A stretch of DNA of 44,516 nt, taken from the NCBI GenBank assembly GCA_937968015.1, contig CALBSO010000012.1, positions 1-44,516 on the forward strand, given 5' to 3'. The notes below the pieces were generated by a model that ran no database searches, was not told where the DNA came from, and saw only the letters and a program-made list of their open reading frames with translations. This stretch comes from an uncultured Thermomicrobia bacterium. GTDB taxonomy: Bacteria > Chloroflexota > Chloroflexia > Thermomicrobiales > JALYUS01. Positions 34,356-42,801 of this stretch are shown here, piece by piece. The position numbers were made by a program, and so were the translations under genes. Positions within the stretch are counted from its first letter, which is position 1. Each line of letters begins with the position of its first letter.

Positions 34356-34523
34356 CTCCTCGCCTCTCACCGCCGCCGACGCGACGCAGGATGCATGCGG
34401 CATTCGCTTCTGCGGATGATACCACAATTAGCACGAACTTGCGGATGTTGCATGGACCACGTATTATCTGATTATTCGGATGTACAGTATTCGCATTTGT
34501 ATTTTCGAATAAAGGAGGGCCAC
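34356..34523. promoter_or_regulatory. Divergent control region of XRE operon and transfer operon
   Basis: GCGGATG at 34412 and 34441 and TCGGATG at 34476 form spaced direct repeats in an AT-rich gap. TATTCGCATT (34488-34497) matches the motif of the par/rep region. Promoter elements for both directions must lie here (AT-rich TATTATCTGATTATTC near 34462-34477), but I cannot fix exact -35/-10 boxes. Confidence 0.55.
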
Positions 34524-34727
34524 ATGAATTACTCCGAGGCGCACAGTGGAGGTGCGCTCCGCTTGCTCTCCCGCCCCGCGCCACCTCCGTGGTTGCATGA
34601 CCGGATCGCTGCGGCGGTTCGCGCGGAAGCGTCACGGCAGCATCGGCGGCGTCTGCGGCGATATGCCATCCTCGGATTCGCCGCCCTGCTCTCGCTCATC
34701 GCCATGGCACATGGCTCCGTGCATTGA
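34524..34727 (+). CDS. Small single-TM protein heading the transfer operon
   Basis: 67 residues from ATG 34524 with an excellent ribosome site (AAAGGAGG, 6 bases upstream). A Pro-rich segment with PAPPPWLHDRIAAAVRAEAS resembles the membrane-proximal linker of anti-sigma-type proteins. A basic cluster (RQHRRRLRRY) then precedes one TM (AILGFAALLSLIAMA). It is 14 bases upstream of the ATPase gene. It may be a membrane anchor or regulator. No family is recognised. Confidence 0.65.
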   Translation: MNYSEAHSGGALRLLSRPAPPPWLHDRIAAAVRAEASRQHRRRLRRYAILGFAALLSLIAMAHGSVH

Positions 34728-34741
34728 GGAAGGAGGAATCT

Positions 34742-35911
34742 ATGTCGTTACCCGACCCGATCCGTTCCCGTCTCGCGGAGGAACAGACATGCGCGACTGT
34801 GGCCGATACGATCCGCGATCGACCATCAATCCGGGTGGCCTCCCCCACCCCATCACATTCTGGTGCGGCGACCGTGACAGCGACGCGGTCCGGCCCACCA
34901 GGGCAACCCGTGCTGCTCCCGATCACGCCGCCCCCGGGTATCCCCGTGCCCGATCTGCGCTCGCGCCCGCCCGTCCCCGTCGTCCCATGGTCAACCCGCG
35001 CGCAACGGTGGGTGCGCAAACGGACCCAGCCGGGTCGCATCGAGACGGAGCACGATACACGGATCGCCGATGCCATGGCGATGATGTCCACCGGTTGCCG
35101 CATCCTCGCCACCATCGGCCCGAAAGGTGGTCCCGGCAAGACCACCGTTGCCCTCACCACCGGCCTCGTCCTCGCCGAGGCGCCGCTCGCTCGCCCGATC
35201 GTCGTCGAGCTCAACCCCGATTGGGGCACCATCGATCAGGTGCTCGGCGACACCAATCCGAAGACAATCCAGGACCTCCTGCAGAACCTCACCGCGGTCA
35301 ATCAGGCCGGGATCGGCCTCTTGCAAGGGTACGTGACGATGTGGGGTCGCCTGCCGGTCCTCACCGCGCCAGGTCGCCCCGATGAGATGGCCCGCCTCAC
35401 CCCGCGCGACTACGAGCGCGTGCTCAAGCTGCTCTCCATCCACTACAACCTGATCATCCTCGACTGCGGCACCGCCTTCACCCAACGCTTGAATCAGTTT
35501 GCCATCCAGGCGGCGGACCACCTGCAGGTTGTCGGCTGGCCGGATCACGCGACGATGCAGAAGACGGTGGCGGCGATCGACTACCTGGCGAGCAGTCGCT
35601 ATGCGCACGACTATCAGGGCGTGCTCGCCGAGTTGACCGCTGACCGTGCCGCCGTGCGCGCCCGCACCCTCGCTGACATGACGCTCGTCGTCAACGGCAC
35701 GGGCTTCCCGTCGGGCGCCGCAGCGGTCGATCTGAACAAGGTACGGATGGCCGCAAGCGGGCTCAATGCGGTCGTACCGCTGCCGTACTCAGCGTCGCTG
35801 CGGCGGATGCTCGGGGACGGGACGCTGACGATGGACGCACTACCTGCGGACTACCGCCGGGCCGTCAAGGGGTTGCTGGTCGCCATATTGGGGCGGCTGG
35901 CGGACGTGTAA
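34742..35911 (+). CDS. MinD/ParA-like ATPase of the transfer operon
   Basis: 389 residues from ATG 34742 (GGAGG 5 bases upstream). A disordered Pro-rich N-terminus of ~105 residues precedes a P-loop domain with deviant Walker A GPKGGPGKTT (Pro where Val or Ile is usual), switch VVELNPDWGT and Walker B LIILDCGTAF. The layout is that of CpaE/MinD-like ATPases, which position membrane machines such as pili or secretion systems. Being first of the ATPases in the conjugation operon, it may localise the secretion channel; that is inferred. It differs clearly from the partition ParA at 28073. Confidence 0.8.
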   Translation: MSLPDPIRSRLAEEQTCATVADTIRDRPSIRVASPTPSHSGAATVTATRSGPPGQPVLLPITPPPGIPVPDLRSRPPVPVVPWSTRAQRWVRKRTQPGRIETEHDTRIADAMAMMSTGCRILATIGPKGGPGKTTVALTTGLVLAEAPLARPIVVELNPDWGTIDQVLGDTNPKTIQDLLQNLTAVNQAGIGLLQGYVTMWGRLPVLTAPGRPDEMARLTPRDYERVLKLLSIHYNLIILDCGTAFTQRLNQFAIQAADHLQVVGWPDHATMQKTVAAIDYLASSRYAHDYQGVLAELTADRAAVRARTLADMTLVVNGTGFPSGAAAVDLNKVRMAASGLNAVVPLPYSASLRRMLGDGTLTMDALPADYRRAVKGLLVAILGRLADV

Positions 35912-35923
35912 GGAGGTATCGGT

Positions 35924-36232
35924 ATGCCCGGTCTCGTTCCCTGCATTCTCACCGCGCACCGGCTCCTGGTGTCGCTCGCCGCCACTGGCGACGCGAGCCA
36001 GATGGGCGACTTCTTCAAGAAAGTCTACGAACAGTTGCTCATCCCGGTCGCCGCCCCGATCGGCATCCTGATGTTCACGGTCGGCGCGGTGATGTTCCTC
36101 CTCGGGCGACGGGATGGCGTGGAGAAGATGCTCTACGCGGCCAGCGCGCTCTTCCTGATCGCCTTCGGCCCGTTCATCGTCACCAAGCTCTGGGAGATCC
36201 TCACCGGGCTCGGCGGCGGTGTCGCGCATTGA
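35924..36232 (+). CDS. VirB2/TrbC-like small membrane protein
   Basis: 102 residues with an AAGGAGG ribosome site. A possible signal-like N-terminus (PGLVPCILTAHRLLVSLAAT) is followed by two TM helices (LLIPVAAPIGILMFTVGAVM and MLYAASALFLIAFGPFIV) joined by a short basic loop (GRRDGVEK). Size, TM spacing and position ahead of VirB3- and VirB4-like genes match VirB2-type pilin or channel subunits of Gram-positive type IV secretion systems. Sequence identity cannot be judged. Confidence 0.6.
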   Translation: MPGLVPCILTAHRLLVSLAATGDASQMGDFFKKVYEQLLIPVAAPIGILMFTVGAVMFLLGRRDGVEKMLYAASALFLIAFGPFIVTKLWEILTGLGGGVAH

Positions 36233-36257
36233 GCGAGAAAGGGGAGGGGGAGACGCT

Positions 36258-36617
36258 ATGCCACGCACGATCAACCGCACGCCGCGCCATTTGGATGATC
36301 CGCTCAAGATCCTCGGCTTCAGCCTCGCCCAGTGGGGGGTGCTCGCCCTCGGCGTGCTCTGCCTGTGGGGCTGCCTGATGCTCCTGCCAGCGGCCATCCC
36401 GACGACGCTCCGCCTCAGCCTCGGGGCGCTGCTCGTCGGTGTGCCACTGGGGCTGACTTTCGCCGGGAGCACCGCCCGCTCCGTGTTCGAGTTGCCCCGC
36501 CGCGCGTGGCATAGCCTCGCGACACCCGCCGACTATCTCCCCGGTGCACCACGGCGTGGCCCGCTGACATTCGTGACCGACGAACGCACAGTGCGGGAGG
36601 AGGAGCCGGATGCGTAG
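36258..36617 (+). CDS. VirB3/PrgI-like protein
   Basis: 119 residues from ATG 36258 with GGAGGGGGAGA upstream. A short N-terminus (PRTINRTPRHLDDPLKILGF) leads to two TM helices (WGVLALGVLCLWGCLMLLPA and LGALLVGVPLGLTFAGS) and a cytoplasmic tail. In Gram-positive conjugation systems PrgI/VirB3-type proteins of this form precede the VirB4 ATPase. Its stop overlaps the VirB4-like start by 8 bases. Assigned by context and topology. Confidence 0.65.
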   Translation: MPRTINRTPRHLDDPLKILGFSLAQWGVLALGVLCLWGCLMLLPAAIPTTLRLSLGALLVGVPLGLTFAGSTARSVFELPRRAWHSLATPADYLPGAPRRGPLTFVTDERTVREEEPDA

Positions 36618-39111
36618 GGGAGCGGTCGCGGATCTCCTGCCCGTGCTCGCGGTCGAGGAGGGCCATTTCGTCACCGTAGACGGCCGGATCGGCACGGCCT
36701 TGACCTGCACCGGGATCAATCTCAGCATCCAGTCGGACGAGGCAGCCGCGACCGTCGCTGCCCTCTTCGCGGACACCTTGAATTACCTGCCGCTCAGCGC
36801 GCACCTCGAATTGCTCGTCGTCAACAGCCCGCTGCGCGCGGAGGAGTGGGTACCGTGGCATTCTGCCCAGTTCCACCCGCCTGCGGGCCTCGCTACCTAT
36901 GTCGACCATCTCGCTTCGTCCTATCGCGAAGAGCTCGGCGGCCAACACATCCCCGATCTCCGGTTCTCCGCGATCCTTTCTCTCCCCGGTGCCGGGGAGG
37001 GGCGCCGGGCGAGGAGACCGCACCCGGATCGTCGCCGTCTCCTCGCGCGGGATCGTGCGGCGCACCGGGAAGCGCTGGCAACGCTCGCCCAAGCGACGAG
37101 CGAACTGGCGCACGCGCTCGCTGAACTCGAGATCGTCGCGATCCCGCTCGGGCGGCAGGGGATGTTGGATCTCCTGTGGCAATGCGCCAATCCCACCTGG
37201 AGCCAGGATGTCGTGGCACCCTACCGGGAGGCGTCTCCAGCAGACGTGCGCACGCTCAGGGACCGGTTAGGCCAGAGCCGTCTGCTGCGGCGCGCCGATT
37301 CCTTGAATCTCGATCGCGGCTATGAGACGACGATGGCCCTACGCGCCCTGCCCGACGGCACCTTCCCCGGCTGGCTGCGGTCCCTGATGGCCACCGGTGT
37401 GGCTTTCCGCTTCGCGCTGCACATCGAATCGCTCGCCAAGGAGAAGGAGCGCACCGCCCTGACGCGCACGCTCCGACAGCGGCACGCCGTGCTCGCGGAG
37501 CGACGGTATCAGGGAAGCAGCCCGGATATCGAGCAGGAGGAGGCCTACGGCGAGGCGCAGGATCTGCTCAGGGCGATGGCGACGACCGATCTGCGCACCT
37601 TCCGTACCGCCCTCTTCGTCACGGTCCGAGCCGGGACACCCAATGACCTCGCCGCAGCGGCCCGCGCGGTCGGCAAAGCGCTCGGCGACGCGGGTGGCAC
37701 GGCGATCGACCGTTGCCAGCTCTATCAGGATGTTGTCTGGCAGGCGACCCTGCCCCTCGCCCAGAACCCGGCCGGGATGGCCTACCGGACAGTGACCACC
37801 AACCTCGCCGATTCCTTGCCTTTCCTCCACCACCGCGCCGGCACACACGGGGGCGCACTGATCGGCTTCTCGCACCCCGGCCACGAGGTGGTCACGCTCG
37901 ACATGTATGATCCCTCCCTGGACAACAGCAACCTCACCTGCCTGGGGATCAGCGGCTCCGGCAAGACGATGTTCGCCCAGTCCTTTGCCCTCAAGCATAT
38001 CGCGCGCGGCGGGCGCGTGATCGTCCTCGACCGCTCGACGGGGCATTGGGACGACTTGGTGGCGGCGGTGCCGGGTGCGGTCGTCCATCGTGTCCTGCTG
38101 GACAGCGGCTTTCGCATCAATCCGTGGGAATTGCCGCGCCACGCGGGGGAGCCGAGCCAGACGAAGCTCGAATACCTGCTCGATTTGCACACACTGATGG
38201 TCGGCGAGCTGCACGGCGGGACGCCCGCCCTCACCGCGCAGGAGCGTGCCCTCCTCGAGGGGGCGTGCCGGGCGGTCTATCGGGAGGAGCGCACCTCCTA
38301 CGAGCGGCATCTCTTCGACTGGCTCCGGCGTGCCGAAACCGCCGGGGCCGGAGATGACGCCGACCCGGTGCGCCGGCAGCACTGTCGCGCGCTCGCCGAG
38401 CGGCTCGTCCCCTACGTCCACGGCGGTACCTACGCGGGGTTGCTCGACGGGCCGACGACCGTGCGCCCCGACGCGCTCCTGGAGGTCCTCAACTTCAAGG
38501 GCCTCGCCGACCGGCTGGTGCCGCTGGCGATGCTGCCGCTCATCGAATACATCTGGTCCGTGATCGCCGACCCGACCCGGCCGACGCTTGTCGTGCTGGA
38601 TGAGGGGTGGAGCCTCCTGAATAATCCGGCATCGGCGCGATTCGTGGCGGAGGCGACGCGGACGGGACGCCACCACGGGATCATCACGCTCAACCTCAGC
38701 CAGATGGTCACCGACTACGAGGGGCCGCTCGGTCGGGCGGTGATCGACAACGCCTCGGTCTCCCTCCTTCTCGCCCAATCCGATCACGCGCTGCCCCAGG
38801 TGCAGTCGGTCTTCCACCTCTCGGCGGACGAGCGGGCGATGGTCGGACGGCTGCGGACCGTAAAGCAGGTGCGGGCGGGCGCGTACCTCCACTCGCGCCG
38901 GGGAGCGGATTCCGGGGAGATCAGCCTCTATGTCACCCCCGAGGAGTACTGGCTCTTCACGTCCGTGCCGGCGGAGCGGAATCTGCGGCAGGCGGCGATC
39001 GCGCGGCACGGCGGGGATGTCTGGGCAGCCGTGCGGGAACTGGCACGCGGGGAGCATGCCACGCCCGCCGTAGCGGCGCCGGCACTCCGGATCGTGGCGG
39101 GGCGGGCGTGA
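36610..39111 (+). CDS. VirB4-like conjugation ATPase
   Basis: 833 residues. The N-terminal half (1-400) is the VirB4/TrbE-type domain (for example AHLELLVVNSPLRAEEW). The C-terminal ATPase has Walker A in GISGSGKTMF (about 447-454) and Walker B in PTLVVLDEGWSLL (about 658-668). The VirB4 motifs TRTGRHHGIITLNLSQ and DNASVSLLLAQSD follow. It powers assembly and substrate transfer of the type IV secretion system at the cytoplasmic membrane. It overlaps its upstream neighbour by 8 bases and its downstream one by 4. Confidence 0.92.
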   Translation: MRRGAVADLLPVLAVEEGHFVTVDGRIGTALTCTGINLSIQSDEAAATVAALFADTLNYLPLSAHLELLVVNSPLRAEEWVPWHSAQFHPPAGLATYVDHLASSYREELGGQHIPDLRFSAILSLPGAGEGRRARRPHPDRRRLLARDRAAHREALATLAQATSELAHALAELEIVAIPLGRQGMLDLLWQCANPTWSQDVVAPYREASPADVRTLRDRLGQSRLLRRADSLNLDRGYETTMALRALPDGTFPGWLRSLMATGVAFRFALHIESLAKEKERTALTRTLRQRHAVLAERRYQGSSPDIEQEEAYGEAQDLLRAMATTDLRTFRTALFVTVRAGTPNDLAAAARAVGKALGDAGGTAIDRCQLYQDVVWQATLPLAQNPAGMAYRTVTTNLADSLPFLHHRAGTHGGALIGFSHPGHEVVTLDMYDPSLDNSNLTCLGISGSGKTMFAQSFALKHIARGGRVIVLDRSTGHWDDLVAAVPGAVVHRVLLDSGFRINPWELPRHAGEPSQTKLEYLLDLHTLMVGELHGGTPALTAQERALLEGACRAVYREERTSYERHLFDWLRRAETAGAGDDADPVRRQHCRALAERLVPYVHGGTYAGLLDGPTTVRPDALLEVLNFKGLADRLVPLAMLPLIEYIWSVIADPTRPTLVVLDEGWSLLNNPASARFVAEATRTGRHHGIITLNLSQMVTDYEGPLGRAVIDNASVSLLLAQSDHALPQVQSVFHLSADERAMVGRLRTVKQVRAGAYLHSRRGADSGEISLYVTPEEYWLFTSVPAERNLRQAAIARHGGDVWAAVRELARGEHATPAVAAPALRIVAGRA

Positions 39112-40343
39112 AAGTCGCCGTGGGCGCGCTCGTGGCCGTCCTGCTCGTGCCGCTGCTGCTGCTCGCCGTGGCCGCCGCGGGGGTGGCCGCCCTCGCGCGT
39201 ACGCTCGACCCGCTCGGGCACCTGCCTGGGCTGCCGGGGAGCGGCCCGCTCGGCCCCTTCGTCCAGGCGGTCGGCCAGGTCTACTACGCGGGGACGGCGA
39301 GCCTGTTGGGCGGGGACGATGCCATCACGCGGATATCGATCCACGATCTCGGCTTCGGCCCCTCGGACGCCGCCCGCATCGAGCGCCTGATCGCCGCGAT
39401 CAATCCCAAGAGCCCGCTCGTCGGCCGGGGGGAGGCGATCCTCCACCTCGGACAGCAGTTCGGGGTTGACCCGCTCCTGATCGCCCAGTGGCAACTGGAG
39501 AGCAATATGGGCACGGTGGGGATCAACAGCCCCGGCAACGGCGGCAACATGATCTGGGCCGCCGCCAAACCGTACGCGGAGCAGTACGGTTGCACCCCCG
39601 GCGCGGCGACGACAGGACATCAATGGGCGGCATGTCCGAGCGTCGCTGCGGGGCTTGGCATCTGGTTCAACTACGTCGGCGTCTTCTACCGCCAGACTGC
39701 GGACCTCGCCGACTACGCGCGCATCTACGATCCGTGCAGCGACCCGGGCAATGTCGGCGCATCGTGCGGCGACGCCTATGCGCGCCTGCTGCTCAATCTC
39801 ATCCGGCAGCACGCCGGTCCGCCGGTTGCACCGCTCGTCCCGGTGCCGGGGAAGCCGGATCCCGAGACGGGCGACTGTGTGCCCCGCCTGCCGGTGATGA
39901 GCGCGACGGAGAGTCTGACACCGGCGGCGGGGGTTGCTGCCATCATGAACGTCGTCTTCGGGGGCAAAAGTTTCCCGATCACGCAGGGCTATGGGGTCTC
40001 GCCGTTGGGCGGAGAGCCCGCCTTCCTCGGCTACAAACACTTCCACACCGGTATCGACTGGGGCGCACCGCTGGACACGCCGCTCTACGCCCCCGCCGCT
40101 GCGGTCGCCGAGCCGCGCACGTACGGCGGTGCCCTGATTGAGTCGCTGCACATGGCGAACGGCTACACCTGGAACCTGCTGCACCTCGACAAGCAGATCG
40201 CCCACGGCGTCGTCGAGCAAGGGCAACTGATCGGGTACAGCGGCAACACCGGCTACTCCACGGGGCCGCACCTGCACATCGAACTCGTTGATTCCCACGG
40301 GCAGTGGGTGCCACCCGAGGAGTGGGCCTGCCACCTCGCATAA
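39108..40343 (+). CDS. Lysozyme-M23 bifunctional cell-wall hydrolase (VirB1-like)
   Basis: 411 residues; GTG start overlaps the VirB4 stop. An N-terminal TM (ALVAVLLVPLLLLAVAAAGV) anchors it outside the membrane. A lysozyme/muramidase-like domain (about 105-215) has FGVDPLLIAQWQLESNMGTV with its likely catalytic Glu, and GIWFNYVGVFYRQ. The C-terminal M23 endopeptidase (about 285-405) has zinc ligands in HFHTGIDWG (H313, D317) and PHLHIEL (H388/H390). Such fusions (compare CwlT of ICEBs1, Orf14 of Tn916) open the peptidoglycan for the conjugation channel in monoderm bacteria. Confidence 0.9.
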   Translation: MKVAVGALVAVLLVPLLLLAVAAAGVAALARTLDPLGHLPGLPGSGPLGPFVQAVGQVYYAGTASLLGGDDAITRISIHDLGFGPSDAARIERLIAAINPKSPLVGRGEAILHLGQQFGVDPLLIAQWQLESNMGTVGINSPGNGGNMIWAAAKPYAEQYGCTPGAATTGHQWAACPSVAAGLGIWFNYVGVFYRQTADLADYARIYDPCSDPGNVGASCGDAYARLLLNLIRQHAGPPVAPLVPVPGKPDPETGDCVPRLPVMSATESLTPAAGVAAIMNVVFGGKSFPITQGYGVSPLGGEPAFLGYKHFHTGIDWGAPLDTPLYAPAAAVAEPRTYGGALIESLHMANGYTWNLLHLDKQIAHGVVEQGQLIGYSGNTGYSTGPHLHIELVDSHGQWVPPEEWACHLA

Positions 40344-40355
40344 GGAGCAACCACG

Positions 40356-41552
40356 ATGAACGACCGTCTCATACGCATCCTGTTCGTCGCAGCCCTTGTC
40401 CTGGGTCTGCTGGCGGTCCGTCCGGTCGCCGCGCAGGATCCGACACCCGTGCCCGCCCCCACCGGGGCGGCAGCCACCATCCCGACCCCGCCGGTCGCGA
40501 CACCCGTGCCGGGCACCGATGGGAACGAACCGCCCGCGGCGACCGAAGCGCCGGACACCACCGACCCGGCGACGAGCGTCAAGGTCGGCAAGGGGCCGTT
40601 CGGCTTCTCCATCGACCTCGGCGACTGGATCGGCAAACTCCTCCGCGGGCTGTGGAAAGCGCTCGGCGTCGATGTGATCGGCAAGTTCGGCGACGAGATC
40701 GCCGGGTGGCTGCTCAAGAATCCCGACCTGACGACGAGTGCCGGGCAAATGGGCAACGTCCAGCGGATGGCCGATGCGCTGCGCCTCGCCTCACTCTCGC
40801 TCGTCATCGTCCTCTTCCTCACGGCGGTCTACCGTTTCTGGCTCGGGGGCGAGGAGGCGCCGCAGGCCTCGCTCGGCCGGCTGATCGGCGTGCTCTTCGC
40901 GCTCGGCTTCTACAAATCGCTCGTCGGCTGGCTGATCGGCGGGAGCAACGCCCTCACCGACGGCGTGCTCCATGCGGGCACGAATGCCGCCCAGCCGTCG
41001 TTCGGGGCGATTCTCACCGCGATCCCGGACACCGGGGCACTGTGGGCGCTCGCCGGGGTGATCGCCCTCGTCTTCCTGATGGTGATCGGCGTCGTGCGGA
41101 TGCTCGGTTTCGCCTTCCTGCTCGTGCTCTACGTCGCCGGCCCGCTCGTCCTGCCGCTCGGGCTCGTGCCGGAGACAGCGGGCTATTGCGCCTTGTGGGC
41201 GAAGCACGGGGCGAAGCTCCTCTTCTGGCCGGTGGTCTGGGCGATCGAGTTCCGGCTCTTCGATGCGCTGCGGGAGGGCCTCTACCTGCCCGACTCGGTG
41301 GGGCACACGATCCTCGCACCGTTTGCCGCGCTGGGGATGCTGCTGGTGATGGTGAAGACACCGGTCTTCCTGCACTCCGGGTCGTTGGAGCAACACGCGC
41401 GCACCGCCGGGCGGGTGGCGCGGACGGTCGTCGTGACGATGGCCACGGGCGGAGCAGGTGGGGCCGCGAGTGCCGGCGCCGGGAGTAGCACCGCATCTGC
41501 GGGCGCACCGGCGACCGCAGCGGCTGCGTCGCGCGCGATGAAGAATCCGTGA
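40356..41552 (+). CDS. VirB6/TrbL-like channel protein
   Basis: 398 residues. A cleavable signal peptide (RILFVAALVLGLLAVRPVAA, cleavage before QDPTP) is followed by a Pro/Thr-rich extracytoplasmic linker of ~70 residues. An amphipathic segment (FSIDLGDWIGKLLRGLWKAL) precedes at least six TM helices (for example LSLVIVLFLTAVYRFWL and GVIALVFLMVIGVVRML). The tail is Ala/Gly/Ser-rich. The topology matches TrbL/VirB6 polytopic components of type IV systems. It follows the hydrolase by 12 bases, and the next small ORF overlaps its stop. Confidence 0.8.
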   Translation: MNDRLIRILFVAALVLGLLAVRPVAAQDPTPVPAPTGAAATIPTPPVATPVPGTDGNEPPAATEAPDTTDPATSVKVGKGPFGFSIDLGDWIGKLLRGLWKALGVDVIGKFGDEIAGWLLKNPDLTTSAGQMGNVQRMADALRLASLSLVIVLFLTAVYRFWLGGEEAPQASLGRLIGVLFALGFYKSLVGWLIGGSNALTDGVLHAGTNAAQPSFGAILTAIPDTGALWALAGVIALVFLMVIGVVRMLGFAFLLVLYVAGPLVLPLGLVPETAGYCALWAKHGAKLLFWPVVWAIEFRLFDALREGLYLPDSVGHTILAPFAALGMLLVMVKTPVFLHSGSLEQHARTAGRVARTVVVTMATGGAGGAASAGAGSSTASAGAPATAAAASRAMKNP

Positions 41553-41800
41553 GCACGATGCCGACCATGGGCGCGATGGAGGCCACGGCCGTGCGCCGAA
41601 CTGCCGGTGCCCACCGGAACGATGGCGAAGGCAAGATAAAGGAGACACCCCACACCATGCATCTCCGGCATCACGATGGGGCGGAACACGCCTCGCACAC
41701 TGATCGAGCAATCGCGATGGCGCGGGGCGCGATGATCGCGAAGCCTCGCGCGGCAGGAGTGGAACACCCCCCGCACGACGAGAGGAGCGGCGCAGGATGA
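41549..41800 (+). CDS. 83-residue His-rich hypothetical protein
   Basis: GTG start overlapping the VirB6-like stop by 4 bases, and a stop overlapping the MobC-like start by 4 bases (ATGA). This chain is the main evidence for a real gene. The sequence is polar and His/Met-rich (HTMHLRHHDGAEHASHTDRA) without a fold I recognise. It might only serve translational coupling between its neighbours, or be a small relaxosome protein. Confidence 0.45.
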   Translation: MSTMPTMGAMEATAVRRTAGAHRNDGEGKIKETPHTMHLRHHDGAEHASHTDRAIAMARGAMIAKPRAAGVEHPPHDERSGAG

Positions 41801-42231
41801 AGGGACGCATCGAGGTGTATGTGGACGCGGCGACCGAAATCGCCCTCAGGGAGTACGCCCGTCGCCATCGCGATCGCTTCCCCAGCGTCTCGCGCGCGGC
41901 GGCGCATCTGCTCGGGTCCGCCCTCTCTGCCGGTCTCGATGAGGGCGTGGAGGGCCTGCTCGCCCCGACCATCGTCCGTGCCGTGCGCGAGGTGACGCGG
42001 CGCGAGATCCAGGATGGTATGGGGGCGCTCGTCGAGCGGCAGTCGAACCGGCTCGCCGCCCTGCTCGTCGGCAGCGGCAAGGATGCCCATCGCGCGGCGC
42101 GGATGACGGAGGTCGCACTCGGCCACCTGCTCGCCGACCCCACGCGGGCCGCACAGGTCGCGGAGGAGGCGCGCTTACAGGCGGGCGCGCGCTATCGACC
42201 GGGGCGCCATGGTGAAGGGAATCGCGGGTGA
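41797..42231 (+). CDS. Relaxosome accessory protein, MobC/RHH-like
   Basis: 144 residues. An N-terminal strand-helix-helix (GRIEVYVDAATEIALREYAR then SVSRAAAHLLGSAL) looks like a ribbon-helix-helix DNA-binding domain. A long helical C-terminal half (RREIQDGMGALVERQSNRLA) may mediate oligomerisation. It is directly upstream of, and overlapping by 4 bases, the relaxase gene, the usual place of the oriT-binding auxiliary protein. Expected function: bind oriT and present it to the relaxase. Confidence 0.65.
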   Translation: MKGRIEVYVDAATEIALREYARRHRDRFPSVSRAAAHLLGSALSAGLDEGVEGLLAPTIVRAVREVTRREIQDGMGALVERQSNRLAALLVGSGKDAHRAARMTEVALGHLLADPTRAAQVAEEARLQAGARYRPGRHGEGNRG

Positions 42232-42791
42232 GGATCGTGATCCTCCGCCACACCTACACGCGCGACCGCGACACGGCGCGGGCGGGGCTGCGCTACTACC
42301 AGATGCGCCCGCGCGGGGAGGCGGAGCCGCCCCGGTCGCTGTTCACCAAGGACGGGACGGTCAGTCGCGCGGAAGCGTATCGGCTGCTTGATGCCCACCA
42401 GGCCCGCGACTATCTCGCCCATCGCCTGATGCTCAGCCCCGCGGCGGACGAGCAGCCCGATGATCTGCGGGCGCTCACCCGGCATGCGATGGGCGAGTTG
42501 GAGAAGGAGAAGGGGATGCCGCTCCACTGGGTCGGCGTGGCGCACCACAACACGGATCATCCGCACGTCCATGTGGTGCTCTGCGGCGGTGGCGAGGACC
42601 GCTGCGGGCAGCGGCGCGAGGTGCGGCTCGACCGTGCCGACCACGCCCGGCTCCGGGAGGGTGGTCGGGACTATTGCCGGGCGGAACGGGACGAGCGGAC
42701 GCGGTGGGCGGAAACGCTGGCACGGGCAGCGGCGGCGGATGAGCGCGCGCCCGACGAACTGCGGGGCGACCGGGACGATCACGACCGATGA
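42228..42791 (+). CDS. Minimal relaxase, MOBP/VirD2-like
   Basis: 187 residues; GTG start overlapping the MobC-like stop. It has the relaxase core: RLMLSPAADEQPDDLRALTR, LEKEKGMPLHWVGVAHHNTD and the histidine triad motif HHNTDHPHVHVV at 106-117, which coordinates the metal at the nic site. The nucleophile tyrosine would be Y10, Y23 or Y24 (HTYTRD, LRYYQMRPRG). It stops about 70 residues after the His motif, with no primase, helicase or C-terminal translocation domain, so it is among the shortest plausible relaxases. A coupling protein gene follows after 10 bases. A truncation is not obvious, because the stop and next start are regularly spaced. Confidence 0.8.
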   Translation: MRIVILRHTYTRDRDTARAGLRYYQMRPRGEAEPPRSLFTKDGTVSRAEAYRLLDAHQARDYLAHRLMLSPAADEQPDDLRALTRHAMGELEKEKGMPLHWVGVAHHNTDHPHVHVVLCGGGEDRCGQRREVRLDRADHARLREGGRDYCRAERDERTRWAETLARAAAADERAPDELRGDRDDHDR

Positions 42792-42801
42792 GAGGGATGC
42801 C

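Noticed and set aside
38928..40748. 606-residue open frame on the minus strand
   Set aside because: It runs antisense to the VirB4, hydrolase and VirB6 genes, has Arg/Gly/Ala-rich shadow composition and no family motifs; it is a by-product of high GC.
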